Assembly (NCBI RefSeq): GCF_027887165.1
Contig: NC_077228.1
Span: 111,035,596-111,099,595, forward strand
DNA from: Monodelphis domestica
Lineage: Eukaryota > Chordata > Mammalia > Didelphimorphia > Didelphidae
Direction: 5' to 3'
DNA length: 64,000 nt
Below, piece by piece: positions 1-11,668 of the stretch (its first letter is position 1; each line of letters opens with the position of its first letter). The notes beneath the pieces are model-generated. The model saw only the letters and a list, made by a program, of their open reading frames with translations, was not told the origin of the DNA and made no database searches. A program made the position numbers and the translations under genes.

Positions 1-106
1 TGTGACCCTGGGCAAGTCACTAACTCCCACTGCCTAGCCCTTACTGTTCTTTTGCCTTGGAACCAATGCACAGTACTGATTCTAAGACAGAAGATAAGGG
101 TTTAAC
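1..106 (+). mobile_element. Marsupial tRNA-derived SINE, cut by window edge
   Basis: The window opens inside a SINE at the B-box-like stretch TGTGACCCTGGGCAAGTCAC and runs to the usual tail of TTCTAAGACAGAAGATAAGG followed by GTTT and an A-rich end. The same unit recurs at least a dozen times in the window. It resembles the WSINE1/SINE1 type of marsupial SINE, but the exact family name is not certain from reading alone. Confidence 0.85.
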
Positions 107-1620
107 AAAAAGGAAAATAAAATAAAATGGAGACAAGATGTATATAAAGTGCTTTGTAAATCCTAAGGCACAATGTAAATGTGAGCTATTATTAATGATA
201 ATTAACAAGTTTCTATCTTCTGCATATGTCCCAAGAGTTCAGTTTTCTCAAAATGTCTGTAGTTATATCAGGAAGGATTGAAATTACTTTCCTGAGGATA
301 TAGAATTAATAAGTATTAATAATTTATTAACTAAAATATGAACAATGAACAAATTATAGTAACTCATTAAGAGGTGGATACTAATTATTTATTAATTAAT
401 AAATATTAATGCTTAAAATATGCATCTAATAATATATTTTGGTGGTGTATAAACAATAAGCATTAATGATTTATCAGTTAATAAATAATTGATAGTTTAC
501 CAATTAGAAATAAATAAATGTTAACAATGAATAAACATTGATTATTGGTTAATTAATAAATAGGGCTAGTTCCCTAAGTGGCAAACAGATAGTGTGCAGA
601 CAGATAGTGTAGTTGGAACCAGAAAGACCTGTGTTTAAATTCTGCCTTGGCCATTTGGTGTGTGACCTTAGGTAAGTCATTTCACCTCTGTCTCTATTTT
701 ATCTATAAAATGAACACATTAGGTGTGCCTTGTGATAGATACACTCTATTGTAAGAAATGAGAACATTAGATAGTAACAAGCAGCGTTCCTCAGAGTAAC
801 CCTTTGAAGCAGCTAGCACAGATTATGAGTTCTGGATTGTTACTGGCTGTGAAAGCAAGAGAATGAAAGAAGCAGTGTTCATAAATGGCAAAGCACTTTC
901 AGAACTATGCTGACCTCTGGTGGCCGCAGGCAGAATCCCAGCTTCTCTAGGAACCAATTGTTAGTTGCCTTAGAAAGGCTGAAAGGAAGGAGAGGAGGAA
1001 GAATGACCCCATCCATGTTTTTTCTGCATTTTTTTTTAAAGAATCAGGCCAGTCTTCCACCTGGTAATCACAGTGTGTTTTGGGAGTAGGGCGAGAGGGA
1101 AGGTGAAGACATCTCTGACTGCCCAACCTCCTCGCAGCACAAATCTTTAATACATGCAAGATGATGCCTGAAATTCCTCTAACTCGATTAAATTGACTTA
1201 ATCTCTCAGCAAAGAGAATTTTGGTTTAAAATGCAAATTCTCCTGGGAGCTGTAAGACACTCACTTAAATTCACACTATGGTATAAATAGATAGAGGTCT
1301 TTGCAAAGTAACCTTTGATGGCAGAAGAAAAGAAAGAAGATCATCTATGGGATCAGAGGTAGGAAAGGGGGGCTACAAAAATAACCTAGTCTAGATAATC
1401 AACTGGAAGATCCTCTGGGGACAGCATCTGAAATCTGGAGTCTTCTAATCCACCCCACGCACAAGCAGGAATTCCCCCCATTCTATTCCCATAAAGGAGT
1501 CATCTGGACTCTAGTGGAAGATTTCTGGCCAGAGTTGAATATAATCCCCCAGGCACCCTATTCCTCTTTGGACAAGCTCAAATTAATTGAGATTCATTCT
1601 TTATATTAAGACTAAAGCTG
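107..1620. other. Gene-free stretch with MIR pieces and A/T-rich DNA
   Basis: No exon or RNA gene is recognised. About 130 to 200 looks like the 3' end of a MIR (AAGTGCTTTGTAAATCC). About 300 to 560 is A/T-rich and built from repeated TTAATAAATA-like words. About 598 to 750 is a MIR. About 780 to 1620 is not obviously repetitive; within it 1100 to 1260 reads like ordinary unique DNA and could be a conserved noncoding element, which only alignment could show. Confidence 0.6.
598..750 (+). mobile_element. MIR-type SINE
   Basis: The stretch has the MIR order: a degraded head, TGTGTGACCTTAGGTAAGTC, then a degraded CCTCTGTCTC...ATCTATAAAATG segment. Divergence from the MIR core is high, as expected of an ancient copy. 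Confidence 0.7.
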
Positions 1621-1806
1621 AGGGCAACTGGGTGGCTCACTGGATTGAGTCATGCCTAGGAGATGACACGTCCTGGGTTCAAATGTGGTCTGAGACACTT
1701 CTTAGGTAAGTCACTTAAACCCCCATTGCCTAGGCCTTACTGTTGCTCTTCTTTGGACCCAATACACAGTATTGATTCTAAGATGGGAAGTAAGGGTTTA
1801 AAAAAG
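1621..1806 (+). mobile_element. Marsupial tRNA-derived SINE, full length
   Basis: It runs from GGGCAACTGGGTGGCTCACT to GATTCTAAGATGGGAAGTAAG and GGGTTT, ending in a short A run. Head, B-box-like region and tail are in the same order as the other copies in the window. Confidence 0.85.
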
Positions 1807-1994
1807 TCTAAAATTGGCTTTCCATGACTTGTGCTCTGCTGCTATTTCTGCTTTCTAGGGTTAAGCAAAATAGATCTAGGCTCTCTTCCTCTTCTGGCCT
1901 CCAATTCTTTAAACATTTGCAGACAGTACTGCCTCTTTTTATTTCTTCTTTGATGAGCATCAGGACCTTATTTGTCTCAAAGAAGGACAATACC

Positions 1995-2080
1995 TTCTTC
2001 TATTTTGGCAAATTCATCAATCAACAAGCATTTATTAATTAATTTCTATGTGAAACACACTGCTCTAAAAACAGGGGATA
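1995..2080 (+). repeat. Ancient repeat, left half, split by the old L1
   Basis: AATCAACAAGCATTTATTAA followed by a degraded 'common in size' segment and AAAACAGGGGATA is the left half of an old interspersed repeat. The matching right half (GGGATACAGAGAGAGAC, CAGTCCCTGCCCTCAAGG) resumes at 19324. The shared 14 bp AAAAACAGGGGATA at 2067..2080 is the left target duplication of the L1 that follows. Confidence 0.75.
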
Positions 2081-4226
2081 GAGGCAAGTCAAGATGTCAA
2101 GACGGCAGCATAGAAACAACAAAAGTTCAGACCTCTGAAAACCCTTTCTTACCAATCACAAACTGAATGCGCCTAGGGGACTAAAAATCAAACCTAACAA
2201 CAAGACAGAGCCCAGAAGGAAGGTCCCAGGACCCCTCCCCCCCTTACCTAGAGCACTAAAACTCCAGTGGCAGTGGGAACCTCTAGGCGGGCAAAGGTGC
2301 TTGTCTGGAGGGTGTACCTTGCAGGCAGGGCTGTGCCAGGCTCAGAATGTCGAATACAGGCAGCAGGGAAGGAGCTGAAGAGGGAGCACAGAGTGGGAAG
2401 CCTGGTCAGAGCAGCAGAGACCCTCCATATTGCTCCAGCCTTCCAGGAGGTTTTGGCCTCAGAGCACATCCAGCCCAACCCAGCTGAACTTAATCCCATC
2501 AAAAATCTTCAGAGGTCAGGGAAGCCCAAGCTCCAACACCCCTCCCTCACAGACTGCTGGACATTAATCCAATCAAAAGCCTCCATAGGACAGGGAACCT
2601 CAAACTCCAACACTCCTCCCCCAGAGACTGCACTGAGAGATCTGACAAAGCTCCAAGAGGGGAGACTGACAGAAAGCCCCAAAACCAAAAAAATGAGAGG
2701 AGCAAGAGCACAGACAAATATGGGGAGCAAAGAAGGGGTAAATATGAGAAAACAACAGAAAAAGAAGAAAGAAATAACAATCAACAGCTTCTGTACAGGC
2801 AACGAACAAAGAGCAAATGGAACAGAGGAGGAGGCAAGCAATACAACAGAAATTCAAGTGAATTGGATACAGGGTTTGGAAGAACTCAAAATGAAATTCA
2901 AAGCACAAATAAGAGAGGCTGAAGACAATTGGGAAAAGAACTTAAAAACTAAGATAAGTCATCTGGAAACAGAAAATAGTGTCTTGAAAGCCAAAATCAA
3001 CCAGCTTGAAAATGAGGCAAGGGAAATGAACGATGAGGCAAAGGAGATGAGAGATGAGGTAAAGAAAATGAAAGATGACCTCCAAAGAAAATCAGACCAG
3101 AAAGAGAAGGATGACCAAAAAGCCTAGGATGAAATCTAGTCTTTAAGAACCAGAATACAACAACTAGAATTAAGTGATCTCATAAGGCAGCAGGACACTA
3201 TAAAATGAAACCAAAAGAATGAAAAAATTGAGGAAAGTATGAAGCATCTCATTCACAAAACAAAGGATTTAGAAAATCATTCAAGGAGAGACAATTTAAG
3301 AATCATTGGTCTACCAGAAGACCATGACAAAAGAAAAAGCCTGGACATAATATTACAGAAATTATCCAAGAAAACTGCCCCAATATTCTAGAATAAGAGG
3401 GAAAAGTGGAGATTGAAAGAATCCACAGATCACCTCCTGTATTTAATCCCCAACTGACAACACCCAGGAATGTTATAGCCAAATTCAAGAACTATCAGAC
3501 CAAAGCAAAGATATTACAAGCTGCCAAGAAAAAGTCATTCAGATACCATAGAACCACAGTGAGGATAACACAGGATCTGGATGCATCTACACTGAAGGAC
3601 CAAAAGGCATAAAATATGATATTTCAGAAAGCAAAGAGAACTAGGTCTACAACCAAGAATCAACTACCCAGCAAAACTGACTATATTCTTACTGAGGAAA
3701 GTATGGTCATTGAACAAAATAGAAGAATTCCAAGAATTTGTAAAGAAAAGACCAGACCTGAACAGAAAATTTGATGCTGAAGCACAGAACTCAAGAGAAT
3801 CATCAAAAGGTAGTTAAAAAAGGGGGGAAAGAAACAAACAAACAACCTCCCCCTTTTGAAGAGACTCAATAAGTTAAAAGGTTATTTATCACTTTAAAAA
3901 AAGAGGTCATTAATAACTTTTAAAAACTGTTCAAATCACCTGGGCAGCTAGAAGAATTACACTTAGAGGGAACTGTGATAAACTGTATAGGATGAAATGA
4001 CAAGACATAAATAGGTATATAGATATTTGTATGCATAAATGCATATACATGTGTATATATATGCATATATATACACAACTAGAGCTAAAAAGAGATTAAT
4101 ACTAAAAGAAATGGGAAAAGAAACAAAAGGGGACAAATTTATATGTCACAAAGAAGCTCATGGCAGGAGGGAGGAGAACATCAATACACTGGAAGGGTAA
4201 AGAGGTTGGAGATAGGAAATACTCAA
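2081..4226 (+). pseudogene. L1 copy 1: 5' UTR and ORF1 remnant
   Basis: The start TCAAGATGTCAAGACGGCAG matches the start of the younger L1. From about 2692 the ORF1 reading begins as MRGARAQTNMGSKEGVN and runs on through a lysine/glutamate-rich coiled coil to about 3127, where a stop interrupts it. Further ORF1-like sequence (HRSPPVFNPQLTTPRNVIAK) continues to about 3800 in other frames. The open frame before 2692 (from 2267) is 5' UTR and not protein. The inter-ORF region follows to 4226. Confidence 0.85.
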
Positions 4227-5240
4227 ATGGCCTAGGCCTAAGCCTTAAGAGAGACTAGTCAGTCTTTTATCCACTCACCACAAGATTTTGTTCCAAGCAA
4301 AACTCCAACTAAGTTCAGAGAGAACTCCAAACTCTCTGACTGTAAACTCCTTCATTCGTATTAATTAAATTCTCCATAAAACCCATCTGATTTGGGTATT
4401 TCATATTTGGGAATTTTTCCCATGGTGACCATTTATTTTTTATAAAAATCAAGACACTAAAATTATCTTTACAGTTTTGGCAATTCACAGTCTTGAAAAC
4501 CATATTTTTAGTGGTCACAGTTTATGGCAACCACAAAGGGACGGGGAATCAGGGTTCGATTCCAGAGAGGGAGCCTGAGAAATGGCTACCACATCCAAGG
4601 AAGGCAGCAGGCATACAAATTACCCACTCCCAACCCGGGAAGGTAGTGATGAAAAATAACAATACAGGACTCTTTCAAGGCCCTGTAATTGGAATGAGTA
4701 CATTTTAAATCCTTTAATGAGGATCCATTGGAGGGCAAGTCTGGTGCCAGCAGCCGTGGTAATTCCAGCTCCTTTTAAAGAGAAATTTCTTTTATGTCAC
4801 CTCCCCTAAATTTTCACATCTACCAATCACAGCAGACGTTTTCCCCAGGATTGACCATTTTAGTTCACATCTTCTTTTGTTCTCACTTTCTCTGGGTAAA
4901 CTAAAACTTCACACTTCTTTTGTTAAGCTTGCCTTTTGTAAGTTGCTTGACCTTTTAGTGATTAATTTAACCTTTATAGGTACTTAGCACCCTTTTGTAT
5001 TATATCTAAATATAGACCTAGCTTAAGGTTTTAGCTTCACTATAAGTATGAGTTGGGGACTTTTCATTGTTCAGTAAGGAATTTTACAACTTTATCTTCC
5101 CCTAAAGTATGCCTAAGTATGGGTGAAGTAATGTTAAAATTCCCAATACATTCCTGATCAAGTACCTCCATTTGTTACAATAAGGGAATAGCTTAACCAA
5201 ATCTTCTAAGGTAGAGTCTGAGCAGTTTTTAAGATTCACA
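4227..5240. mobile_element. LTR fossil in two opposed pieces around an rRNA fragment
   Basis: A piece at about 4227..4475 reads on the plus strand like the 3' half of the type A LTR seen at 54285..55021 (ATTAATTAAATT...CATAAAA, TTGGGTATTT, ending ATCTTTACAG). A piece at about 4775..5240 reads on the minus strand like the 5' half of the same LTR type, beginning TGTGAATCTTAAAA. Between them lies an 18S rRNA fragment. The whole composite sits in the inter-ORF region of L1 copy 1. It is a broken LTR fossil with no coding part. Similarity to the other type A copies is clear but far from identical, so it is old. Confidence 0.75.
4524..4772 (+). pseudogene. 18S rRNA fragment, decayed
   Basis: About 250 bp match the 5' domain of vertebrate 18S rRNA, recognisable by GGGGAATCAGGGTTCGATTC, GGAGGGCAAGTCTGGTGCCA and GGTAATTCCAGCTCC. 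From memory of the 18S sequence, most differences are C-to-T or G-to-A at CpG sites (AAACGG to AAATGG, GTGACG to GTGATG, GCCGCGG to GCCGTGG), which is normal decay of methylated non-functional DNA. It has no neighbouring rDNA and lies between two opposed LTR pieces, so it is a pseudogene carried in by retrotransposition or repair. Confidence 0.92.
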
Positions 5241-5636
5241 CTGGGAAATACACAGCTAGTAATCATAACTCTGAATGTGAATGGAATGAACTCACCCATA
5301 AAATAGCAGAGTGGATTAGAATCCAAAACCCTACCATATGCTGTCTATAAGAAACACAGATGAGGAAGGTAGATATGCATAGGGTGAAAGTAAGAGGATG
5401 GAGCCAAATCTATTGGGCATCAGCTGATAAAAAGAAGGCAGGAGTCACAATCATGATATCTGACAAAGCCAAATTAAAAATAAATCTAATTAAAAGAGAT
5501 AGGGAAGGTAATTACATCCTGATAAAAGGCAGTATAGACAATGAGGAAATATCAGTACTCAACTGTATACACCAAATGGCATAGCATCCAAATTTCTAAA
5601 GGAGAAACTTGTGGAGCTCAAGGATGCAAGAGATAG
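5241..5636 (+). pseudogene. L1 copy 1: ORF2 start segment (endonuclease)
   Basis: The segment aligns with the younger L1 at about 14880..15290. It encodes an L1 endonuclease N-terminus (GWSQIYWASADKKKAGVTIM at about 5400..5460) with stops and shifts. It ends at ATAG (5633..5636), the left target duplication of the retrovirus that follows; the L1 resumes at 9940. Confidence 0.9.
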
Positions 5637-8457
5637 TGTGGAAAGGAAACAAGACTGACAGTTTGTGGGGGAAGGGCCCAACTGGGAGTGGCAGTTGGGT
5701 CTTGTGACTAGCACTTCCTTCCTGCTGGGAGTGGCCTACAACCAGATAGGGGCATAATTCATATTAAAACACATAAGCCATTTACAACAGCTGACCTTGA
5801 AAGTCTGAAAAGATGGATGTCTTCCTGGTTTTCCAAACCGATGAGATGTTTAAAAGAATTTAAAAGAGCAATTAGGCTTTATGATCCAGATTTCCAAGAC
5901 ACTGAAATTCTTCTCTCAGAATTATTTTCAAAAAGGGAAAAACACAATTCCTTGATGAAACAAGAAAAAAATCCAAATTTAACATCATGGCCAGAGGAAG
6001 GAACAGACTTAGAGTTATCTAATAATGAAAATCTATGTTACCTAAGAAAGGCCAGAGAAGATTTATTAGAGGCAATAAAAAGTTTTTCAGAAAGACCAGA
6101 TACTTGAGGAAAATTTGAGAGATTGAGACAGGAAAGTGGGGAACATCCATCAAAGTTCCTCGATAGAGTTATTGAAGTAGCAGAGGATGTGATTGGATTT
6201 AAAAATTTAACTGAAGAAAATCTCCAACACATAAGGAGACAATTTGTGAAAGGCAATAACACACCTATTAGATCATATTTTAAACTTCAATGCCCAGATT
6301 GGGAAACACTAAGTCTAGAAGATTTAAGAAAAATTTCAACTTGCATATTTTCAGGTCATAAAGAAATGCTAGAGGAAAAAGATGAAATAATAAAAGAGCT
6401 TAAAGCCAAGCTCAAGGAGGTAAATAGCACAAGTAAGTATAAATAAATTGAAGAAATAAAAAATCTAGCCACTCTGCAATCATACAAACCCACAAGAAAT
6501 TACACACAAAGCAATCAAAGGAGAAATTTACCCAGATGTTTCCTCTGTGGAAAAATGGGTCACATGGTTCAAGACTGTTATTTAAAGGCACAATTATTCC
6601 AAGCTAATAAAAAACAGAGGTCTTGGAAAAGCAATGTAAAGTATAGCAGCAATAATACACAAATAAATGCAAAATGTTGTGATTGTAATTGCAAGAATTC
6701 ATTGCAAGCACCAAATTTAGAAACCATGGAGAGGTACATCCAACAAGGAGCGAAGCCACGTTATTCGCAAGTAGTCTCAGGTACTGCCAAACAAAGTCAG
6801 TTATGAAGCCAGTTACATGGGGTAACATCAAAAAGGAAAAATGAAAAGGAAGGAGACTCCATGCAGATAGAATGTGGGGTGCCAAAATCACAAAATAAAA
6901 CTAAAGAACAGATAGAAGAAGAAATCCAATTAGATAATGATGTAACAGAGATTAAAGAGAAAAATTTTGGAACAGTGGAACAAGCTACTAAGAAAGAAAA
7001 AGAAACAGAACTGGCAACAGTCTGTAATACACAAATTGTAAATGTAAATGAATTAATTGAAGCATAAGAGCTAACAATAGAAGGGTCCAATGGGGAGGAA
7101 AATGCAATAACGGAAAACATTCAAATTAGCAGACCTTCTGGAGACAATGACACAGAAATCAGGGAAGATATTACAAAAGAAAATACCAAGGACATAATAG
7201 AAAAGTCAACCTTAAATCCTTATGTAGAAGCATTCCAACCAATAGTAACTGCACAAGAAAAAGCAAACACAAACATTGTCATGCCATCCTTAAGTCTCCA
7301 TGATAATGCAATTCCAGTGCAAACTGATGATGAATTGCAAAATGAATGTTCAAAGCAACAAGAAAAGTCTGTAGAAGAAGAACAAAACTGGGATTTGAAC
7401 AAAATAGAAATAGAGGCACCTATGGTCCAAGAGTGCCAACAAAATGAGAACACAGAACCAAGGGTTATGATAAGAGTGGGTAATGAGACCTACCCAGCTC
7501 TTATTGATACAGGAGAAACTAAACCTGTTTTAAAAACATCTCCCGAAGACAGCCAAATCACAAATTACGAACAAGTTAAAGAGCTTGCAAAAGACTTGGG
7601 GAATATAGAAACCACCAAGCAAGAGTCAATGCAAGACGCGAATCACACAGAATCTCTATATTCAATAATGTTTGATTCAGAAAATGAAGAAGACCAAGAA
7701 CCTTATGAATATATCAAACCTTACGATCAAAATTACAAAGCTTTATAAGAGGAGGAGACAGATAATTACATTAACAATTCAAATCAAGAACAAACGATCC
7801 AGTCAGAAGAGTTAGTTAAGGAAATAAACTACACAATCACATTAGAAGAAATGCTGGCAGCATTGGGAGTCAAGAATTAAGAAGAACTTTGTGAAAAGTA
7901 TGTGGAAGTGGATAAAGTGGATAGAGACACTAAATTTGCAGTACAAAAAAAAATCATATACCTGATCCAAAACAAAAGGAAGAAGAAGCAAACAATGTAA
8001 TGCTCCTATCATATCTTCCTTTCTCTGACATAGAACTTCTCACAAACTAGACTGTCAATTAACAAAATATATACAAGCTTTACAGACAAGAATAACAGAA
8101 TTGCATGAAATGGGCTTAATACAACAAACAGTACCCCTGGATTACAATTTGCACGACATCAAACCAGGAGACATAGTATACTTTAAAAATTTCAATAGAA
8201 AATTGGCTACAGACATAAAATGGACTGGGCCACATTAAGTATTGCTTACTACCCCAACAGCTATAAAAGTTGCAGGGAAAGACTCATGGTTTCACTGTTC
8301 CCACGTGAAACCAGAAAAAGTTCAACACCACCATAACAGACATCGAAGATAATTAGACAACAGATAGGGCTGAGAAATGGAAACAAAAACTGATTAACAT
8401 AAGAAGTACAACACAAAGAAATCATAGTGACACATAATGTTTGAGACAACTTTCTAG

Positions 8458-8572
8458 CCCAGAGGAAAAGCAACCTAGAGGAAAAGCATCCCAGAGGAAA
8501 AGCAACTCAGAGGAAAAGCATCCCAGAGGAAAAGCAACCCAGAGGAAAAACATCCCAGAGGAAAAGATTTTA
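8458..8572 (+). repeat. 16-bp tandem repeat inside the class I retrovirus
   Basis: Seven copies of a 16-bp unit, CCAGAGGAAAAGCAAC, alternate between AAC and ATC endings, so the true period is 32 bp. It lies between the integrase trace and the 3' LTR. Confidence 0.9.
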
Positions 8573-9313
8573 AACCAGCCCAGAGAAAAAAACATCAAGA
8601 AAAGATGCTAGAGACAAGAAACAAAGAAGCAAAGCTGAAATGGACAGCTAAGACTTTAAACTTTGTAAATTTGTTTATATAAGAAGAGGACAGATTGAAC
8701 ATGAGACTTATATGTAAGATTGAGTGTGTTGAAATAATAAAACAAAAGTAATTTCACATATTAGGGAAATAGCATGCATCACTACATAACATGGAAGAAA
8801 GAAGAGATCCATCAGTCAACATGAAAAGTGGAAATCTGAAGAAACTCGATAAGTATTAATTCAACACAACACTATTAGACACAAAAAACAAAATCACTAA
8901 CATATTGAGAGACCTTGTTTATGTAAACAAGTGTCTGAAATTGTATTTATGCAAAATGTAAATATGTATATAGTTAGTTCCATAAGGTCTTAGGCAAATA
9001 GAAAGATCAATAGATATTTCTAGTTGACTGACATTATGATGTGGAACAACGTATATTGTTATATTATATGTAAATAATTTCTGTAAATATGATATTAGTT
9101 TTAGTTAACGTAGAGTAAGTAGTATTAGCACTAAGATTCAAATTTCTTGTAATAGTTTGTTCAACATTTATTGTACTGAATTTATTGTAAAACCCCCAAA
9201 CTACCCTTGCCCAAATTTTCCTGCTAAGAATTCCTTAGAGTAGATTTAGTAAATTGGTAACTATAATATAAATATGTGACCTTGGGAAGGTCACAACAAA
9301 AAAAGGGGACGAT

Positions 9314-9939
9314 TGTGGAAAGAAAACAAGACTGACAGTTTGTGGGGGAAGGGCCCAACTGGGAGTGGCAGTGGGGTCTTGTGACTAGCATTTCCTTCCT
9401 GCCGTGTGGGACTTGCTTCAGGGTGTTGGAGGAGAGAGGAGCTTGTTCAGCCCAGTCTGGAGTGGCATGCTCTTCTTGGTTCAGCTGGAAGATTCAGGCC
9501 CAGTTGCTTCTGAAGGTTAGATTTGTTCTTGTTTGCTTTCTATGTACTGCTAAGATTCTGAATTAGACAAATGAGAGTAGACGGGAGTGGGACAAACCCT
9601 CCGCCAGCCTCTGGGGCCTGGCCTCAGGTCTGAAGCTAAGGAAAAACTCCAATTCCAACTGGATTATTAAACTTTATATTATTTGAATTAGCAGTCAGAT
9701 AAGTGGACTATCTCTTGTGGTCATAGAGGGAGCTGAAAATCAGTTCAGTCATCAAGGCAATAAAAGACCTTATTGGACCCCTGCTGTTTCCTCTCAGCTG
9801 GGGGCATCTCCCTCCCTTGCCTCACCAAGCAGTGTTCCCTCTCTCCCCTTAACTCCTCCTTACCCTATACAAACCTACCATTATTTCCCATTTATCCCCA
9901 TTTTCCCCAATCCTATTTCCTTTCCCAATAAATATTACA
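9314..9939 (+). repeat. 3' LTR of the class I retrovirus
   Basis: The 626-bp LTR starts TGTGGAAAGAAAAC after the polypurine run AAAAAAAGGGG and ends AATATTACA before ATAG. Its first 90 bases repeat at 5637. A candidate polyadenylation signal AATAAA lies at about 9759 within GGCAATAAAAGACC. Only the opening stretch can be paired with the 5' end of the element. Confidence 0.85.
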
Positions 9940-10513
9940 ATAGAAAAACTATACTAGTGGGAGACCTGAACCTTCCACTATCTGAACTAGATAAATCAAA
10001 CCAAAAAATAAATAACAAAGAGGTAAGAGAAGTGAATGAAATCTTAGAAAAATTAGAATTAGTAGAGAAAAATAAATAGGGACACCTTCTTTTCAGCAGC
10101 ACATGGTACATTCACAAAAATTGACCATGTATTAGGGCATGAAAACATTGCAAACAAGTGAAAAAGAGCAGAAATAATAAATGCAACCTTCTCAGATCAA
10201 ATGCAATGAAAATAAAATTGGAGTAAGGGTACATGGAGAGATAAATCTAAAATTAATTGGAGATTAAACAATACGATTCTCCAAAACCAGTTAGTTAAAG
10301 AACAAATCATAGAAACAATTAATAACATCATTGAAGAAAATGACAATGATAAGACATCCTTTCAAAACCTATGGGATGCAGCCAAAGCAGTACTTGGGGG
10401 GAAATTTACATCCTTGAGTTCATAGATTAACAAATTAAGGAGGGCAGAGGTCAATGAATTGGGCATGCAAATGAAAAAACTAGAAAGTGAACAAATTAAA
10501 AATCCTCAGATGA

Positions 10514-10710
10514 GGGAGCAGCTGGGAAGCTCAGTGGATTGAGAGCCAGGCCTAGAGATGGGAGGTCCTAGGTTCAAATCTGGCCTCAGATACTTCCCAG
10601 CTGTGTGACCCTGGGAAAGTCACTTGACCCCCATTGCCTAGCCCTTACCACTCTTCTGCCTTGAAGCCAATACACAGTGACTTGAAGATGGAAGGTAAGG
10701 GTTTAAAAAA
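10514..10710 (+). mobile_element. Marsupial tRNA-derived SINE within L1 copy 1
   Basis: It runs from GGGAGCAGCTGGGAAGCTCA to GGTAAGGGTTTAAAAA. The target duplication AATCCTCAGATGA is present on both sides (10501..10513 and about 10712..10724), so the insertion is complete and bounded. Confidence 0.93.
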
Positions 10711-11668
10711 AAATCCTCAGATGAAGACTAAATTAGAGATCCTAAAAATCAAAGGAGAAATTAATAAAACTGAAAGTCAAAGAATTATTGATTTAATAAA
10801 TAAGACTAGAAGCTGGTACTTTGAAAAAAATTAAAATAATTAAAATAAATAAAATAATTAAAAAAATAAAATAGACAAATCACATGAAAAATTGTTCTAA
10901 ATCTCTTATAATCAGAGAAATGCAAATCAAAACAACTCTGAGGTATCACCTCACACCTGGCAAAGTCGGGACATTAATTCATTGCTGGTGGAGTTGTGAA
11001 TTGATCCAACCATTCTGGAGAGCAGTTTGTAACTATGCCCAAAGGGGGGTAAGAGATTGTCTGCCCTTTGATCCAGCCATAGCACTGCTGGGTTTGTACC
11101 CCAAAGAAATAATAAGGAAAAATACATGTACAAGAATATTCATAGCTGTGCTCTTTGTGGTGGCAAAAAATTGGAAAATGAGGGGATGCCCTTCAATTGG
11201 GGAATAGCTGAACAAATTGTGGTATATGCTGGTGATGGAATACTATTGTGCTCAAAGCTATAATAAAGTGGAGGGATTCCATGTGAACTGGAACAACTTC
11301 CAGGAATTGATGCGGAGTGAGAGGAGCAGAACCAGGAAAGCATTGTATGCAGAGACTGATACACTGTGGTACAATAGAATGTAATGGACTCCTCCATTAG
11401 TGGCAATGCAGTGACCCAAAACAACTTGGAGAAATTTATGAGAAAAACCACTATCCACATTCAGAGGAAACACTGTGGGAGTAAAAACACCGAAGGAAAA
11501 CAACTGCTTGAATATATGGATCGAAGGGATATGGTTGGGGATGTAGACTCTAAATGAACATCCTAGTGCAAACATCAACAACATGGAAATAGGTTCTGAT
11601 CAAGGACACAAGTAATACCCAATGAAATTGCGCATTGGCTGCGGGAAGGGTGGGTGGAGGGGAGGGTT

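Larger units (their letters stand above)
5637..9939 (+). mobile_element. Endogenous retrovirus fossil, class I (gamma-like), broken
   Basis: It begins TGTGGAAAGG and ends TATTACA, with a 4-bp ATAG duplication on both sides (5633..5636 and 9940..9943), all inside ORF2 of L1 copy 1. Recognised parts are a partial 5' LTR, gag-like capsid sequence (about 5.8 to 6.45 kb; GEHPSKFLDRVIEVAEDVI resembles the gammaretroviral capsid), a CCHC zinc knuckle (CFLCGKMGHMVQDC, about 6.54 kb), a protease-like DTG site (about 7.5 kb), a trace of the integrase C-terminus (about 8.15 to 8.35 kb, with VLLTTPTAIKVAG and HCSHVKPE), a polypurine tract just before 9314 and the 3' LTR. No reverse transcriptase or env was recognised. 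It is broken, with many breaks. The comparable LTR ends differ at about 3 of 90 positions, so it is fairly young, probably of the order of ten million years, a rough figure. Confidence 0.88.

Noticed and set aside
2267-3127. Single 286-codon protein
   Set aside because: The first part is L1 5' UTR that happens to be open; only the part from about 2692 is ORF1, in a dead L1.
4524-4772. Functional 18S rRNA gene
   Set aside because: Only about 250 bp are present, with many CpG-type changes and no rDNA context.
5817-7748. Retroviral frames as a domesticated host gag gene
   Set aside because: They belong to a recent provirus with LTRs and a target duplication, and they are broken; there is no sign of selection to keep them.
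9717-10079. 120-codon frame as a gene
   Set aside because: It is a chance run-on from the retroviral 3' LTR into the L1 endonuclease segment.
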